Source: Listeria grayi DSM 20601 (GTDB taxonomy: Bacteria; Bacillota; Bacilli; Lactobacillales; Listeriaceae). Taken from it: 64,000 bases of DNA. The translations under genes were made by a program, and so were the position numbers. The stretch spans positions 248,001-312,000 of the forward strand of contig NZ_GL538352.1 in NCBI RefSeq assembly GCF_000148995.1. The letters are read 5' to 3'. The notes under the pieces were generated by a model. That model made no database searches. It had not been told where the DNA came from and saw nothing but the letters and a program-made list of their open reading frames with translations. Each line of letters begins with the position of its first letter. The first letter of the stretch is position 1. Positions 8,984-19,328 of this stretch are shown here, one piece after another.

Positions 8984-9388
8984 AAAGATACCGCATAAGC
9001 CGTCTGATCACTATCTGTATTAGCATGATCTATACAGGGATCTTGCTAGCCATTATGAAAGGGATGAAACCATTTCATAATTTAAACCCGGCAACATACA
9101 TCGTGGTATTTCTTATTGTGGGGAGTAGCTTCTTTTTTTCGGGGACAAGAGAAACTTAGAAAGCAGTATGAAGAAGAAAAAGTAGAGAAGGACGAACGCT
9201 ATATCATGATCAGAAATCTTTTTTCGCATTATTTCTTTTTTACGATCGCATGGTTGATCTCGCCCGTGCTTGCAATTTTAAGCATATATGATGTGCAGCA
9301 GATTTCGCTAAAAAGTATTGCAATCGTTTTTTCGATCGGAGTGGTGCTATACATGGTCTTGATTGAAGTGATAAAAAAGAAAGCATAA
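8980..9388 (+). pseudogene. Small membrane protein gene broken by a frameshift
   Basis: A frame from the ATG at 8980 encodes 59 residues with two hydrophobic helices and stops at a TAG at about 9157-9159. A second frame encodes a soluble Lys/Glu-rich linker and two more hydrophobic helices, ending at 9388. The frames meet at a run of seven T residues (9133-9139). Removing one T joins them into a single protein of about 135 residues with four helices and a charged middle. Function unknown. It starts within the end of the nucleotidyltransferase-fold gene, so it was translated from the same message. Whether this is a true mutation, slippage or a sequencing error cannot be told here. Confidence 0.68.
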
Positions 9389-9393
9389 ACCGA

Positions 9394-9425
9394 AAGTTGT
9401 TCCGAGGAATGGAACAACTTTTTTT
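9394..9425 (+). terminator. Terminator after the frameshifted gene
   Basis: Ten-base perfect stem AAGTTGTTCC / GGAACAACTT followed by seven T residues. Confidence 0.93.
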
Positions 9426-9430
9426 CATAA

Positions 9431-9459
9431 AAAAAGACCTGCTTGATAACCAAGCAGGT
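9431..9459 (-). terminator. Reverse-strand terminator facing fbp
   Basis: On the reverse strand ACCTGCTTG / CAAGCAGGT forms a 9-base stem followed by a T run. It would end transcripts coming from fbp, about 270 bases beyond the fbp stop, so the fbp message has an unusually long 3' tail. Confidence 0.85.
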
Positions 9460-9469
9460 AAATTGTTTT

Positions 9470-9487
9470 CTGAGGCCTAGGCCTCAG
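9470..9487. repeat. 18-bp perfect palindrome
   Basis: CTGAGGCCTAGGCCTCAG is a perfect palindrome without a spacer, in the 340-base gene-free stretch 9389-9728. It lies 10 bases beyond the reverse-strand terminator stem. Apart from it and the two terminators, I see no gene or clear RNA in this stretch. Confidence 0.75.
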
Positions 9488-9728
9488 ACGGAATAATTGT
9501 ACTAAATGCTAAATTGTGGGGAATTATAACATTTAGAAGGGATAAGATAGCTATTCTTTAAAGAGGGAGCAATAAAGAAATAACTATAGGTATACTATAA
9601 CGGCTTTTTTCCTGTGCGTCATTCATTTATTTAACAAAATAATGCCTCAAAATGAGTTGGAATCTTGTTATCGTTTGCAGGAGAAAGGGTTTCGTAAATT
9701 TGTCGATTTTGTGTCATTTTCCGATCAG

Positions 9729-11687
9729 TCATTTTTCGCTGATAATTCCTTCTTGATATGCATTTAGCAGCAATTCCAAATCGGCAGCTTGCTTCGACAA
9801 TTGCTGGCCGATATCGGTATCACGCACTCGTTTTCGTACGGTCTCTGTTTCTATCACACGCCGAGTGGACAGGATATCAGTTTCGCGTTGGATCGCGTCT
9901 TCTGTAGAAGTAAATGGCTGATGGCTCACCAGCTGCAGACCATAACTGTTGAATAGTAGGGTGTAGCCAGCTAGGCCAGTGGTTTTATGGTATGCTTTCG
10001 CAAAGCCGCCGTCGATCACTAGCATCTTGCCGTCCGCTTTGATCGGGCTTTCGCCATCGCCTTCTTTCACTGGGGTATGACCATTGATAATGTGTCCTTC
10101 GTCTTCCTTTAAACCAAATTCTTTCAAGATCTGTTTGCAGGTGGCGATCTCATTTCTCTGTTGATAATAAGGGTTTTTTTTCTCTTTATGTGTTTCCTTG
10201 GCTTCCACAAAATAGCGTTCAAAAGTCGTCATTTTTCGTTTGCCGAATAAAGAGGAAACTTCACCTGTCCACAAATACCAAACGATATCGCACGCGTAAA
10301 GCTTTTCTGCAGTTCCTGATGGCCGATAATATGCCTCGCGGGCAAGCTGTTCAAATTTATCGAGCAAAGCTTTACCACGGTATGCTTTGCCGCGGATCTC
10401 AAAAGGCATGAAGGTGCCATCTTGATTGAGCGGGATACAACCATGATAAAGCAGGTTGCCGTTATAAGTCAGATACATACTTCCTTTACTATATAAGAAA
10501 GAAATATGCTTTTGCAGCCGTTCGCAGTTTTTGAAAGAACCAATCAATTTCTGCACGACTTCCTGTTCCTCACGGGTCAATCGATATGGGTTTTCCGGAT
10601 CGATCGTTGGGAAATGTTCATCCAACAGTGGATACGCTTTGCCATCCAAAGTGATTTCCTTTTTTTCATAATCAATAAAATCCAAAACAAGGCGATGATC
10701 CATCTTGAATTCCGGATGCCGCCTGATGATCTCGCCCTCTAATTTAAATTGGATGATCGAGATCGCTTTATGCATGCGGGCGATCTGTGTGCGCTCGGCA
10801 TCGCTGATCGATTCACCGCCTTCATTTTTCGGCTGGAAGTAAGTGCAAGGATCATCTTGGTAAAATTCATCTGCGAAGAGAGCAAGCGGACGCAGTGAAA
10901 TGCCATAGCTATTTTCAATGATATCCAAATTCAAATAACGGGCAGAAATACGGATGACATTCGCCATGCAGACGCGGGAGCCACTTGCCGCCCCCATCCA
11001 GATCATATCATGATTGCCCCATTGAAAGTCGAGTGAATGGTAATCCATCAGCGTATCAATGATTTTGTCCGGGTGTGGACCGCGGTCGTAAACATCCCCA
11101 ACGAGATGCAGATGATCGACGACAAGCCGCTGGATCAATTTTGCAAGCACGCTGATAAATTCTTCCGCTCGGTTTAGATCAATGATGCTTTGGATGATTT
11201 CTTTGTAATACATATCTTTATCTGGCAGATTTTGGTTTTCATTCAATAATTCTTCTAATATGTAAGCAAAATCCTGTGGAATCGCTTTTCTAACTTTGGA
11301 ACGTGTATATTTGGAAGATACATATTGCGAAATTTTGATCAGGCGATATAACGTTGTTCGGTAGACCGTCTCTAAATCATCGGTTTCCTGCGTGATGACA
11401 TCAAGTTTTTGTTCTGGATAGTAGACAAGCGTGCTAAGTGAATTGATTTCTTTTTCAGTCAAAATATCACCGAAAATATCACGGATCTTTCGTTTTACAA
11501 CTCCGGAACCATTGCGGATCACTTGTTCAAAAGCACTATATTCCCCGTGGACATCGCTGAGAAAATGCTCTGTTCCCTTAGGTAGGTTCAAGATCGCTTT
11601 TAAATTGATGATCTCTGTCGCTGCTTTCGCTACAGTTGGATAGGAACGCGAAAGCAATTTTAAATATTTGATCTCCGTTTTGGTCAT
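9729..11687 (-). CDS. fbp: Fructose-1,6-bisphosphatase, class III
   Basis: This 652-residue gluconeogenic enzyme dephosphorylates fructose 1,6-bisphosphate. It is the large class III (YydE/Fbp) type found in Bacillus and Listeria, with a metallophosphatase core: HGEYSAF near residue 45, [23 protein letters not shown], and the C-terminal [15 protein letters not shown]. The length is normal. The start is the ATG at 11687 after AAAGGAGAG. It is monocistronic on the reverse strand. Confidence 0.97.
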   Translation of the reverse strand: MTKTEIKYLKLLSRSYPTVAKAATEIINLKAILNLPKGTEHFLSDVHGEYSAFEQVIRNGSGVVKRKIRDIFGDILTEKEINSLSTLVYYPEQKLDVITQETDDLETVYRTTLYRLIKISQYVSSKYTRSKVRKAIPQDFAYILEELLNENQNLPDKDMYYKEIIQSIIDLNRAEEFISVLAKLIQRLVVDHLHLVGDVYDRGPHPDKIIDTLMDYHSLDFQWGNHDMIWMGAASGSRVCMANVIRISARYLNLDIIENSYGISLRPLALFADEFYQDDPCTYFQPKNEGGESISDAERTQIARMHKAISIIQFKLEGEIIRRHPEFKMDHRLVLDFIDYEKKEITLDGKAYPLLDEHFPTIDPENPYRLTREEQEVVQKLIGSFKNCERLQKHISFLYSKGSMYLTYNGNLLYHGCIPLNQDGTFMPFEIRGKAYRGKALLDKFEQLAREAYYRPSGTAEKLYACDIVWYLWTGEVSSLFGKRKMTTFERYFVEAKETHKEKKNPYYQQRNEIATCKQILKEFGLKEDEGHIINGHTPVKEGDGESPIKADGKMLVIDGGFAKAYHKTTGLAGYTLLFNSYGLQLVSHQPFTSTEDAIQRETDILSTRRVIETETVRKRVRDTDIGQQLSKQAADLELLLNAYQEGIISEK

Positions 11688-11743
11688 AGCCTAGCACTCT
11701 CCTTTATTAAAGTTATTCTATACCTCCAAATCAAGTCTTTCAA

Positions 11744-12655
11744 TCAGATGAACAGCTGGGCAGCCCACAAGGCGATCGGTAATGTGACGATGCTCAGTAC
11801 TGTACTGATAAAAGTGGTACTCGACACTAGATCAGGTTTTGTGCGGAACTGGACCGCAAGTAGCGTTGTATTTGCAGCGGTTGGCATGACAGCTAGAATC
11901 ACCATGATTTGTTTGGTCATCGTATCGACTGGTAAGAGCAGCGTCAACAAAAACGCGATCACCGGCGAGAGCAACAATCGAATCAGTAGCCCAAAGCCAA
12001 CTTTAAGAAATTCGATCTCTCGAAACGAGATGACCGCCAATTGCATCCCGAGGACGATCATGATCGTTGGAATAGCAGCATTACCAACCAGATCGATACA
12101 GGTCAGGATTGGATCTGCCAGCGGGATGTGCAAGAGCTGGAAAAGAAACCCAAGCAACGCGCCATATGCGATCGGCATCCGAATCACACGCCGCCACACG
12201 AGTTTCATCCCGCCACCGTCCTCGCTTCCCTTCGCTGCATAATAAACACCGATCGTACTCATCGCCAGTTGCTGCAGCACCATCAAGATGACCGCGATCG
12301 CGAGCCCTTTTTCGCCGAAGACCAGCAAAATGACTGGCGTCCCGTAGTTGCCGTTATTCATAAAGGCACTAGACAAAATAAGCGCACAGCGATCTGCCAG
12401 CGAATAGCCCATAAATTTGGAAACGAGATAGACCACGAAAATCAAGATCGAGCAGAGTGCAAAAATATAAACTGCCAAATACAGATAATCGAGGGAAACC
12501 GGATGACTATAGAAAACAGAAAAAGCTAAGAAAGGCGACATTAGGTAAAGCGTCAATTTAGAAAGATTAGGAATCTCGAATTTCAACGCTTTCTGGCCGA
12601 TAAAGCCAATTAAAAAAATCCCGAAAACAGGAAGTAAGATAAGGACAAATTGCAT
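11744..12655 (-). CDS. AEC family transporter (auxin efflux carrier-like)
   Basis: A 303-residue protein with about ten hydrophobic helices, of the auxin efflux carrier/malate permease (AEC) family. The N-terminal helix pair is followed by the conserved NNGNYGTPVIL segment in the first repeat, and the second repeat contains TAANTTLLAVQF. Bacterial members export or exchange organic acids such as malate; the substrate is not evident. The start is an ATG preceded by AGAGGTG. It is separate from fbp, with a 56-base gap. Confidence 0.9.
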   Translation of the reverse strand: MQFVLILLPVFGIFLIGFIGQKALKFEIPNLSKLTLYLMSPFLAFSVFYSHPVSLDYLYLAVYIFALCSILIFVVYLVSKFMGYSLADRCALILSSAFMNNGNYGTPVILLVFGEKGLAIAVILMVLQQLAMSTIGVYYAAKGSEDGGGMKLVWRRVIRMPIAYGALLGFLFQLLHIPLADPILTCIDLVGNAAIPTIMIVLGMQLAVISFREIEFLKVGFGLLIRLLLSPVIAFLLTLLLPVDTMTKQIMVILAVMPTAANTTLLAVQFRTKPDLVSSTTFISTVLSIVTLPIALWAAQLFI

Positions 12656-12785
12656 AGATACACCTCTTTATATGTAATATCCTTATTCTATCATAGTTAG
12701 CAATAGAATCTGATAATTCTGTTTTCAGAAGAAAGGTTTTTATTTTGAGAAGATGGGAACTAAAGAAAGTAGGAGTGTGATGACA

Positions 12786-13718
12786 ATGAGGAAAGAAGTA
12801 GAATTAGGAAAAACTGGATTGCGCATTAACCCAGTCGGACTGGGGACAAATGCAGTCGGTGGGCATAATCTGTTCCCGAATTTAGATGAAGATGAGGGAA
12901 AGGGCTTAGTTGCTGAAGCAATCGACAGTGGTATCAACTTCATTGATACGGCTTATATCTATGGACAAGGCCGCTCCGAAGAATTGGTGGGTCAAGTCAT
13001 TGCTGAAAAAAAGGCTCGTGACAAAATTATTTTGGCCACTAAAGGGGCTCATAAATTAGTGGATGGAAAAGTAGAGATCGATAATTCTCCTGAATTCCTT
13101 AAACAAACCGTAGAAGCGAGTCTAAAACGTTTGCAAACAGATTACTTAGATGTTTTCTACATTCATTTCCCAGATGAAAAAACATCGAAAAATGAAGCTG
13201 TCAGTGCGTTGAAAGAATTGAAAGATGCCGGCAAGATAAACGCGATCGGTGTTTCTAATTTCTCACTGGAACAATTAAAAGAAGCCAATCAAGATGGATA
13301 TGTCGATGTGATCCAGTCGGAATATAATCTGCTGAAACGAGGAGCGGAAGAAGAATTACTTCCGTATGTAGTCGAGCATGGACTAAGCTTGATTCCCTAT
13401 TTCCCACTTGCTTCCGGTCTATTGACTGGGAAATACCGGGCAGATACGGAAATCCCGGAAAGCAGAAAGAAAAACCCGCTTTTCCAAGGGGAGACTTATC
13501 GAGCCAACATTCGGAAAATCGAAAAACTTCGTGTCATCGCAGAGCGAAAACAAGCAGAGGTAGCACATATCGCACTTGCGTGGCTGCTTGCTAGGCCGGG
13601 AATCGATGCAGTCATTCCGGGTGCCAAACGCGCCGAGCAAGTGAAACATAATTTGAATACGCTGCAAGTAGATCTTTCAGCAGAAGAAGTTGCTGAAATA
13701 AGTGCGATTTTCAGCTGA
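12786..13718 (+). CDS. Aldo/keto reductase
   Basis: A 310-residue aldo/keto reductase of the larger (AKR5/11-like, YhdN-type) group. The tetrad appears as Asp and Tyr in [13 protein letters not shown], Lys in LATKGAH and His in YIHFPDE. The cofactor tail is [17 protein letters not shown]. The frame opens earlier at 12753, but GTAGGAGTG sits correctly before the ATG at 12786. Its substrate is unknown. It is not closely similar to the aldo/keto reductase at 5548. Confidence 0.92.
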   Translation: MRKEVELGKTGLRINPVGLGTNAVGGHNLFPNLDEDEGKGLVAEAIDSGINFIDTAYIYGQGRSEELVGQVIAEKKARDKIILATKGAHKLVDGKVEIDNSPEFLKQTVEASLKRLQTDYLDVFYIHFPDEKTSKNEAVSALKELKDAGKINAIGVSNFSLEQLKEANQDGYVDVIQSEYNLLKRGAEEELLPYVVEHGLSLIPYFPLASGLLTGKYRADTEIPESRKKNPLFQGETYRANIRKIEKLRVIAERKQAEVAHIALAWLLARPGIDAVIPGAKRAEQVKHNLNTLQVDLSAEEVAEISAIFS

Positions 13719-13726
13719 TAGAAGGA

Positions 13727-13768
13727 AACAGCTGGCAGCGGGGATTTCCCACTTGCCAGCTGTTTTTT
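13727..13768 (+). terminator. Terminator after second aldo/keto reductase
   Basis: Eleven-base stem AACAGCTGGCA / TGCCAGCTGTT with a 16-base loop and a run of T residues. Confidence 0.9.
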
Positions 13769-13832
13769 GATTTGCACTTTTAAAATGACTCCTTTATAGT
13801 TATAACTAGACTGAAAAAGGGGGAGAAGTGGC

Positions 13833-15554
13833 TTGATAAAACGTTTTTTTAATTACTATCGACCGTATCGACGGTTGTTTTTTCTGGATTTCTGCTGTGC
13901 AATTGTTGCGGCGTTGTTAGAACTTGCTTTTCCAGTTGCGGTCAATCGCGTGATCGATAAACTTTTGCCGGGGAAAGACTGGGGATTGATCGTGACCGCT
14001 TGTCTGGCATTGTTTTTCTTTTACTTAATAAATACAGGAATGCAATATATCGTGACTTATTACGGACATATGCTTGGTTTGAATATCGAGACGGATATGC
14101 GCCGCGATTTGTTCCATCATATCCAAAGCCAGCCATTTGAGTTTTATGATAATCAAAAAACGGGGAAACTAATGGCACGGATGACAACGGATCTATTTGA
14201 GATCGGAGAAGTCGCGCATCACGGGCCGGAAGATATTTTCATCTCGATCATGTCACTTGTCGGCGCTTTCCTGCTGATGTTGACGATCCATGTGAAACTA
14301 GCGATCGCGACATTTATATTGGTACCGGTCTTGACGATTCTATTAGTTTTTTTCAACAAACAGATGACAAAGGTCAACACCAAGATATTCAAAGATCTCG
14401 GGACTTTCAACGCCGGGATCGAAAATGCGATCAGTGGGGTTCGTGTCGTCCAAGCATTTGCAAATGAAAATTACGAGAAAAAGCGTTTTGCAGGAATCAA
14501 TGCGTTATATCGCAAATCAAAATTGGCTTTTTATAAAGTAATGGGTGTCAGCACATCATTTAACTATTTTCTGATTCGGCTGATCACGCTGTTTGCACTT
14601 ATTTTTGGTGCTTATTTTAGTATTCAGGGAGATATTACATACGGTGATTTTGTCGGCTTTATCTTACTGACAAACGTCTTTATTCGTCCGATTGAAAAAA
14701 TCAACGCGATCATCGAAAGTTATCCAAAGGGAATCGCCGGCTTCAAACGCTTTTTGGAAGTGATCGACACGAAACCGAGTATTACGGATACACCGAATGC
14801 TGTCAGTGCCGAGCCATTCCGCGGCGACATCGAATACCGGGATGTTTCATTCCGCTATCAAGATGGCAAGACTGTGCTGGATCATATCCAATTGTCGATC
14901 CAGGCTGGCGAAAGCATTGCCTTTGTCGGTCCAAGCGGTGCCGGAAAAACGACGATCTGTAATCTGCTGCCACGCTTTTATGAAGTGACAGATGGAGAAA
15001 TCCGTATTGATGATAGGCCGATCAAACAAATGACGCTCGCTTCACTTCGTTCGCAAATCGGTGTCGTGCAGCAGGATGTATTCTTGTTTTCCGGTACCGT
15101 CCGGGAAAATATCGCTTATGGGAAATTAGATGCGAGTGATGCAGAGATCGATGAGGTAGTGAAGCTCGCGCATTTAGAAAAAGTAATTGCAGAAATGCCG
15201 GATGGACTGGATACGGTGATCGGAGAACGAGGAGTCAAACTTTCAGGCGGACAGCGCCAACGTTTGGCGATCGCGAGAATGTTTTTGAAAAACCCGCCGA
15301 TCTTGATCCTCGATGAAGCGACTTCTGCGCTCGATACAGAAACAGAACAAGTCATCCAAGCATCCTTACAAACATTAGCTGTCGGACGGACCACGCTGAT
15401 CATCGCGCATCGCCTAGCGACCATCAAACACGCTGACCGCATTCTAGTTGTGACCGAAAATGGCATCGAACAAATGGGGACGCACGAAGAATTATTAGCT
15501 GTTCCGGGGACTTACCGCAATCTTTATGATGCGCAGTTCCGCAAAGATAGTTGA
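13833..15554 (+). CDS. ABC exporter, fused permease/ATPase
   Basis: A 573-residue half-size ABC exporter. A six-helix transmembrane domain (about residues 1-310) is followed by a nucleotide-binding domain. Walker A GPSGAGKTT lies near residue 367, the signature LSGGQ near 469, and Walker B ILILDEATSALD follows it. It resembles the YwjA/MsbA-like multidrug or lipid exporters; no partner half-transporter is adjacent, so it probably works as a homodimer. The start is a TTG after GGGGGAG. RidA follows 55 bases downstream. Confidence 0.94.
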   Translation: MIKRFFNYYRPYRRLFFLDFCCAIVAALLELAFPVAVNRVIDKLLPGKDWGLIVTACLALFFFYLINTGMQYIVTYYGHMLGLNIETDMRRDLFHHIQSQPFEFYDNQKTGKLMARMTTDLFEIGEVAHHGPEDIFISIMSLVGAFLLMLTIHVKLAIATFILVPVLTILLVFFNKQMTKVNTKIFKDLGTFNAGIENAISGVRVVQAFANENYEKKRFAGINALYRKSKLAFYKVMGVSTSFNYFLIRLITLFALIFGAYFSIQGDITYGDFVGFILLTNVFIRPIEKINAIIESYPKGIAGFKRFLEVIDTKPSITDTPNAVSAEPFRGDIEYRDVSFRYQDGKTVLDHIQLSIQAGESIAFVGPSGAGKTTICNLLPRFYEVTDGEIRIDDRPIKQMTLASLRSQIGVVQQDVFLFSGTVRENIAYGKLDASDAEIDEVVKLAHLEKVIAEMPDGLDTVIGERGVKLSGGQRQRLAIARMFLKNPPILILDEATSALDTETEQVIQASLQTLAVGRTTLIIAHRLATIKHADRILVVTENGIEQMGTHEELLAVPGTYRNLYDAQFRKDS

Positions 15555-15609
15555 AAAATAGATGACATCTCAGCTACAATAGAAACAATCATGAAAGGGT
15601 GGGATATAG

Positions 15610-15987
15610 ATGAGCAAACGAGTTATTCATACGGATAAGGCGCCAAAAGCATTAGGACCTTATTCACAGGCAATCGAAACAAACGGTTTTATTTTCGCTT
15701 CTGGACAGTTGGGAATAGATCCAGCGACTGGCGATTTGCAGGTTGGCGCAGAAGCGCAGATCAAACAAGCTTTGACAAATGTCGCTTCCGTATTAGAGGA
15801 AGCAGGCAGCAGCTTGGAAAACATCGTCAAGACCACGATCTTTTTTAAAGACCTGGCCAATTTTCAAGCCGTAAATGAGATCTATGGTTCCTTTTTTGAA
15901 AATGCTTATCCTGCTCGAAGCGCGTTCCAAGTGGCAAAATTGCCACTTGATGCGGAAGTGGAGATCGAGGTTGTAGCGGTGAAATAG
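15610..15987 (+). CDS. ridA: RidA family enamine/imine deaminase
   Basis: A 125-residue protein of the YjgF/YER057c/UK114 family that hydrolyses reactive 2-aminoacrylate and related imines in the cytoplasm. Family features are APKALGPYSQAI at the N-terminus, GQLGIDPATGDL, and the C-terminal YPARSAFQVAKLPLDAEVEIE with the active-site Arg. The start is an ATG after AAAGGGTGGGAT. A strong hairpin follows. Confidence 0.94.
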   Translation: MSKRVIHTDKAPKALGPYSQAIETNGFIFASGQLGIDPATGDLQVGAEAQIKQALTNVASVLEEAGSSLENIVKTTIFFKDLANFQAVNEIYGSFFENAYPARSAFQVAKLPLDAEVEIEVVAVK

Positions 15988-15990
15988 GAA

Positions 15991-16022
15991 AAGCTGGTAT
16001 CGATCATCGATACCAGCTTTTT
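15991..16022. terminator. Bidirectional terminator between ridA and the MucBP protein
   Basis: AAGCTGGTATCGAT pairs with ATCGATACCAGCTT across a single central base, flanked by T residues on the forward strand and a shorter T run on the reverse. It separates two convergent genes. Confidence 0.9.
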
Positions 16023-16024
16023 TA

Positions 16025-17710
16025 TTAATACGAGATTGCCCGCCGTTTCTGCGTTTTCCACGTATTATCCAGCGCTTTTTTGCTGATCTTGACATTTTTT
16101 TGACCTGTCCAACAATCATTGTAATAGAAATTATTTTTATCATAGCCAGTTAGTGTCAGGGCATGAACGCTGAAGCCGTGCATTTTCACCCAGACGACAA
16201 CAGGTTTTTTATAACGTAAAAACCGTTCTAATGTCTTTGTGGAAGAACCGGTGAGGTCACGGGAAGAACCAGCATATTTTTTTACCAGCTTTTTCAATGC
16301 TTTTGGATAGATCGTCCAGCCATGCGTCGTGTATGGATTTCCGACGAACCCCTTATTCGGATTACTACTATGACGTGGCATTTCATTAGCTAATTTTGTT
16401 TTCGTTACTTTTTTCGCTTTGGTATACCGTAGCATCATTGTAACGGAAGTGATCTCGCAACCTGTTGGAAGTTCAGGACGTTGTTTGATGATCGGTACGG
16501 AAAGGAGCAGTTTTGGACTCTTAAAGGCACTTTTTTTCATCCAACCTTTGACTTTACCATTTACTTTGAATTGATAAAAAACGGCGTGTTCTGTTTTTGC
16601 TTCCCGAACGACTTGAACGATCAGGTTATTGTAAGTTTTAGAAACACCAGTTTTTTTGGCGTTTTTGATTTTATAAGGCTTGTTGTAGATGGCCGTTTTT
16701 TTCGTTGCGACACGTTTGTCGAAACTTACCTTTTTATCGTAGCTCAATTTATCATAAGGGGAAGTAAATGCGCTCGTTTTCATCCAACCGATCGTTTTGT
16801 TTTTATAGCGAAATTGATAATACGTCCCATGCTTGGTCTTGGCAGATTGAAGGATATGGACGGTTTTCTTGTTATAAGTCTTAGCGGTGCCAACTTGTTT
16901 GACACCTGCGACTTGATAAGGTTTCGAATAGATTTTTTCGGTAGTGGAATTTACTTTTTTGTCAAAGTTGACTTTGCTTTGTGAGAGGATCGGATCTGCT
17001 TTAGGAGGTTCTACTTTTTTATAAGTATAGGTCACAGTTTCTGCTTGGCTGGAAAATGTTCCTTTTGTCTTGCCGGCTGTTTTCGCGAGTGTGTAGTTTT
17101 TGATTGTTTTTGGCTTGGTTTGATAACTGTTGCCGATCGCACCTTGCAACGTTTGTTTCGTAGCGATCGTTTTTCCGGCTGTATCTACAAATAGGACTGT
17201 GATCGGAGCAGCTTTATTTACTTGATACGTATAGACGATATCCGCTTTTTTATCGGAAAAAGTCCCATTTACAGCACCAGTTGCTTTGCTCAGTGTATAG
17301 TTAGCGATCGTTTTGGGTTTTGTTTGATAGGTTTTGCCCCATTCTCCGGTCAGGGTTTGTTTCGCAGCTAACGTTTTACCTTGTGTATCCAAATAAGAAA
17401 TCGTGACAGGAGCCGTTTGTTTGGCTTCATAGGTATAATACAGATACGTTTTTTCACCGGCTTGTGGAAATTTCCCAGCTGGCTGGTCTGGTGAGGACAC
17501 TAGATTATATCCCTCAAATACCAATGCTTCTGTCTGATAATCTGCACCTGGTTCTCCCTCTGTTGTTACTTCTTTCAAGACCTTTTTGTCTTTGGTCTGA
17601 TAGGTCGTTATCACTTGGCTCTTCTCGGTCGTAGCCGCGATTGCAGTGTAAGGACTGAAAAGAGAAAAGCTGAGTGCGATAGCGATAAAAAGACAACCCC
17701 ACTTTTTCAT
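16025..17710 (-). CDS. Secreted MucBP/GW-module protein with C39-like peptidase domain
   Basis: This 561-residue protein has a signal peptide (residues 1-25, ending AIAA). Three MucBP-type modules follow at about 32-97, 98-163 and 164-229. Two SH3-like GW modules each end in GWMK..AF (about 255-315 and 330-390). The C-terminal C39_2-type papain-fold domain has Cys in LPTGCEITS and His in HGFSVHALTLTGYD. No LPXTG motif is present. In Listeria, GW modules bind lipoteichoic acid, so loose surface attachment is likely. The MucBP modules suggest mucin or glycan contact. The domain could be a protease or a structural peptidase homologue. It lies convergent to ridA. Confidence 0.85.
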   Translation of the reverse strand: MKKWGCLFIAIALSFSLFSPYTAIAATTEKSQVITTYQTKDKKVLKEVTTEGEPGADYQTEALVFEGYNLVSSPDQPAGKFPQAGEKTYLYYTYEAKQTAPVTISYLDTQGKTLAAKQTLTGEWGKTYQTKPKTIANYTLSKATGAVNGTFSDKKADIVYTYQVNKAAPITVLFVDTAGKTIATKQTLQGAIGNSYQTKPKTIKNYTLAKTAGKTKGTFSSQAETVTYTYKKVEPPKADPILSQSKVNFDKKVNSTTEKIYSKPYQVAGVKQVGTAKTYNKKTVHILQSAKTKHGTYYQFRYKNKTIGWMKTSAFTSPYDKLSYDKKVSFDKRVATKKTAIYNKPYKIKNAKKTGVSKTYNNLIVQVVREAKTEHAVFYQFKVNGKVKGWMKKSAFKSPKLLLSVPIIKQRPELPTGCEITSVTMMLRYTKAKKVTKTKLANEMPRHSSNPNKGFVGNPYTTHGWTIYPKALKKLVKKYAGSSRDLTGSSTKTLERFLRYKKPVVVWVKMHGFSVHALTLTGYDKNNFYYNDCWTGQKNVKISKKALDNTWKTQKRRAISY

Positions 17711-17818
17711 AGCTAACCTCCAATAGTATTTTTTATTTTATTATATAATGAAAGCGGATAAAAAGCCTATCTTTTTCTAAAAATGATTTTTGTTTGAAAA
17801 AATTATGAACTTTAGAAC

Positions 17819-17847
17819 TTCTCAATAAAGAATCCTTATGGTAGAAT
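17819..17847 (+). promoter_or_regulatory. Sigma-A-like promoter for the amino-acid ABC operon
   Basis: TTCTCA (17819-17824) and TAGAAT (17842-17847) are separated by 17 bases, 39 bases upstream of the ATG at 17886. The match is moderate. Confidence 0.45.
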
Positions 17848-17885
17848 TTAACAGTGTGATTATAAAAAGACTGGGGGAATTGCAA

Positions 17886-19328
17886 ATGAAAAAATGTCTA
17901 CGCATATTGTTTCCAGTTTTCGCAGCATTGATTTTGATATTCATGATTTCTGGAGTTTCAAAACCTGTCCATGCAGCTAAAACAGATACATATGAAATTG
18001 CGACTGACACCACATTCGCGCCATTTGAATTTGAATCTAAAAAAGGGGAATATATTGGTATTGACATGGACTTGCTCAAAGCCATCGCCAAAGACCAAAA
18101 TTTCAAATACAAAATTAAACCACTCGGCTTCAACGCCGCTGTTCAAGCCTTAGAGGCAAATCAAGTAGATGCCGTTATTGCCGGGATGAGCATCACTCCC
18201 GATCGCGAGAAAAAATTCGATTTTTCGAAACCGTATTTTGAATCTGGCGTGGTAATGGCGGTCGATAAAGACGAAAAAAATGTCAAAAGCTATAAAGATC
18301 TGAAAGGCAAAAAAGTCGCTGTTAAAACAGGAACAGAAGGCTACGCATTTGCAGACAAAATCAAAGACAAGTACGGTTTTAAAATCGTCACTTTCGATGA
18401 ATCTTCACCAATGTACGATGACGTTAAAACCGGAAACTCGGCAGCAGCTTTCGATGATTTTCCAGTCCTTGCTTACGGCGTTCAGCAAGGAAATGGACTT
18501 AAAATCGTTACAGATAAAGAAAAAGGCGGCGAATACGGTTTTGCCGTAAATAAAGGTAAAAACAAAGAATTACTTGATAAATTCAACACTGGTTTAGCTA
18601 ATTTGAAAGCAAACGGTGAATATAAGAAAATCACGGAAAAATATTTAGGTAAAAACGGTGAAGCGAGCCAAAAAAGCGGGTTCTTTGCCTCACTTGGTGA
18701 AAGCTGGCCGGCACTACTAGCCGGATTATGGTACACGATCCGCTTGACTGTGCTTTCGCTACTGATCGCCCTTATTATCGGGGTTGTATTCGGCTTTATG
18801 AAAGTAAGCCAAAACAGGATCGTTCGTGGCATCGCGACCGTGTATGTAGATATTTTCCGGGGAACACCATTACTAGTACAGGCGTTCTTCATTTACTTCG
18901 GTATCCCGCAAGCTCTTGATTTCCGAATGCCGGCATTCTTGGCCGCACTGCTTGCGCTTAGCTTAAATGCTGGTGCCTATATGGTTGAGATCGTCCGTGG
19001 CGGTATCCAATCCGTTGATTCCGGACAAATGGAAGCAGCCCGAAGTTTAGGTCTTCCATATCGTAAATCGATGATAAAAATCGTGCTTCCGCAAGCGATC
19101 CGTACGATGATTCCATCTTTTATCAACCAATTTGTCATCACACTGAAAGATACTTCGATCATGTCGGTCATCGGCCTGGTAGAATTGACTCAATCCGGGA
19201 AGATCATCATTGCGAGAACCTTCCAATCCTTTGACATCTGGCTGATCGTTGCCCTCATGTATCTGATCGTTATCACGATTTTGACCAAAGTATCAGATCG
19301 AGTGGAAAGGAGACTTCGAAATGACTAA
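17886..19328 (+). CDS. Glutamine-type ABC transporter, fused substrate-binding/permease
   Basis: A 480-residue fusion. It has a signal peptide or N-terminal anchor, then a periplasmic-type amino-acid binding domain (about 35-260; [22 protein letters not shown], then [18 protein letters not shown]). The C-terminal permease domain (about 275-480) carries the EAA loop [22 protein letters not shown]. It imports a polar amino acid, probably glutamine, across the cytoplasmic membrane. The chosen ATG has GGGGGAAT upstream; an earlier in-frame start at 17838 has no good ribosome site. It overlaps the ATPase gene by 8 bases. The same fusion is known in Listeria and lactic acid bacteria (GlnP-type). 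Confidence 0.93.
   Translation: MKKCLRILFPVFAALILIFMISGVSKPVHAAKTDTYEIATDTTFAPFEFESKKGEYIGIDMDLLKAIAKDQNFKYKIKPLGFNAAVQALEANQVDAVIAGMSITPDREKKFDFSKPYFESGVVMAVDKDEKNVKSYKDLKGKKVAVKTGTEGYAFADKIKDKYGFKIVTFDESSPMYDDVKTGNSAAAFDDFPVLAYGVQQGNGLKIVTDKEKGGEYGFAVNKGKNKELLDKFNTGLANLKANGEYKKITEKYLGKNGEASQKSGFFASLGESWPALLAGLWYTIRLTVLSLLIALIIGVVFGFMKVSQNRIVRGIATVYVDIFRGTPLLVQAFFIYFGIPQALDFRMPAFLAALLALSLNAGAYMVEIVRGGIQSVDSGQMEAARSLGLPYRKSMIKIVLPQAIRTMIPSFINQFVITLKDTSIMSVIGLVELTQSGKIIIARTFQSFDIWLIVALMYLIVITILTKVSDRVERRLRND

Noticed and set aside
12041-12529. 162-residue forward ORF opposite the AEC carrier
   Set aside because: It is a shadow of the reverse-strand gene, with no ribosome site and an unnatural residue pattern.
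16481-16984. 167-residue forward ORF opposite the MucBP protein gene
   Set aside because: Low-complexity mirror of Lys-rich repeats on the other strand; no family features.
17711-17885. Riboswitch ahead of the amino-acid ABC operon
   Set aside because: Only an ordinary promoter is visible; no known aptamer pattern.
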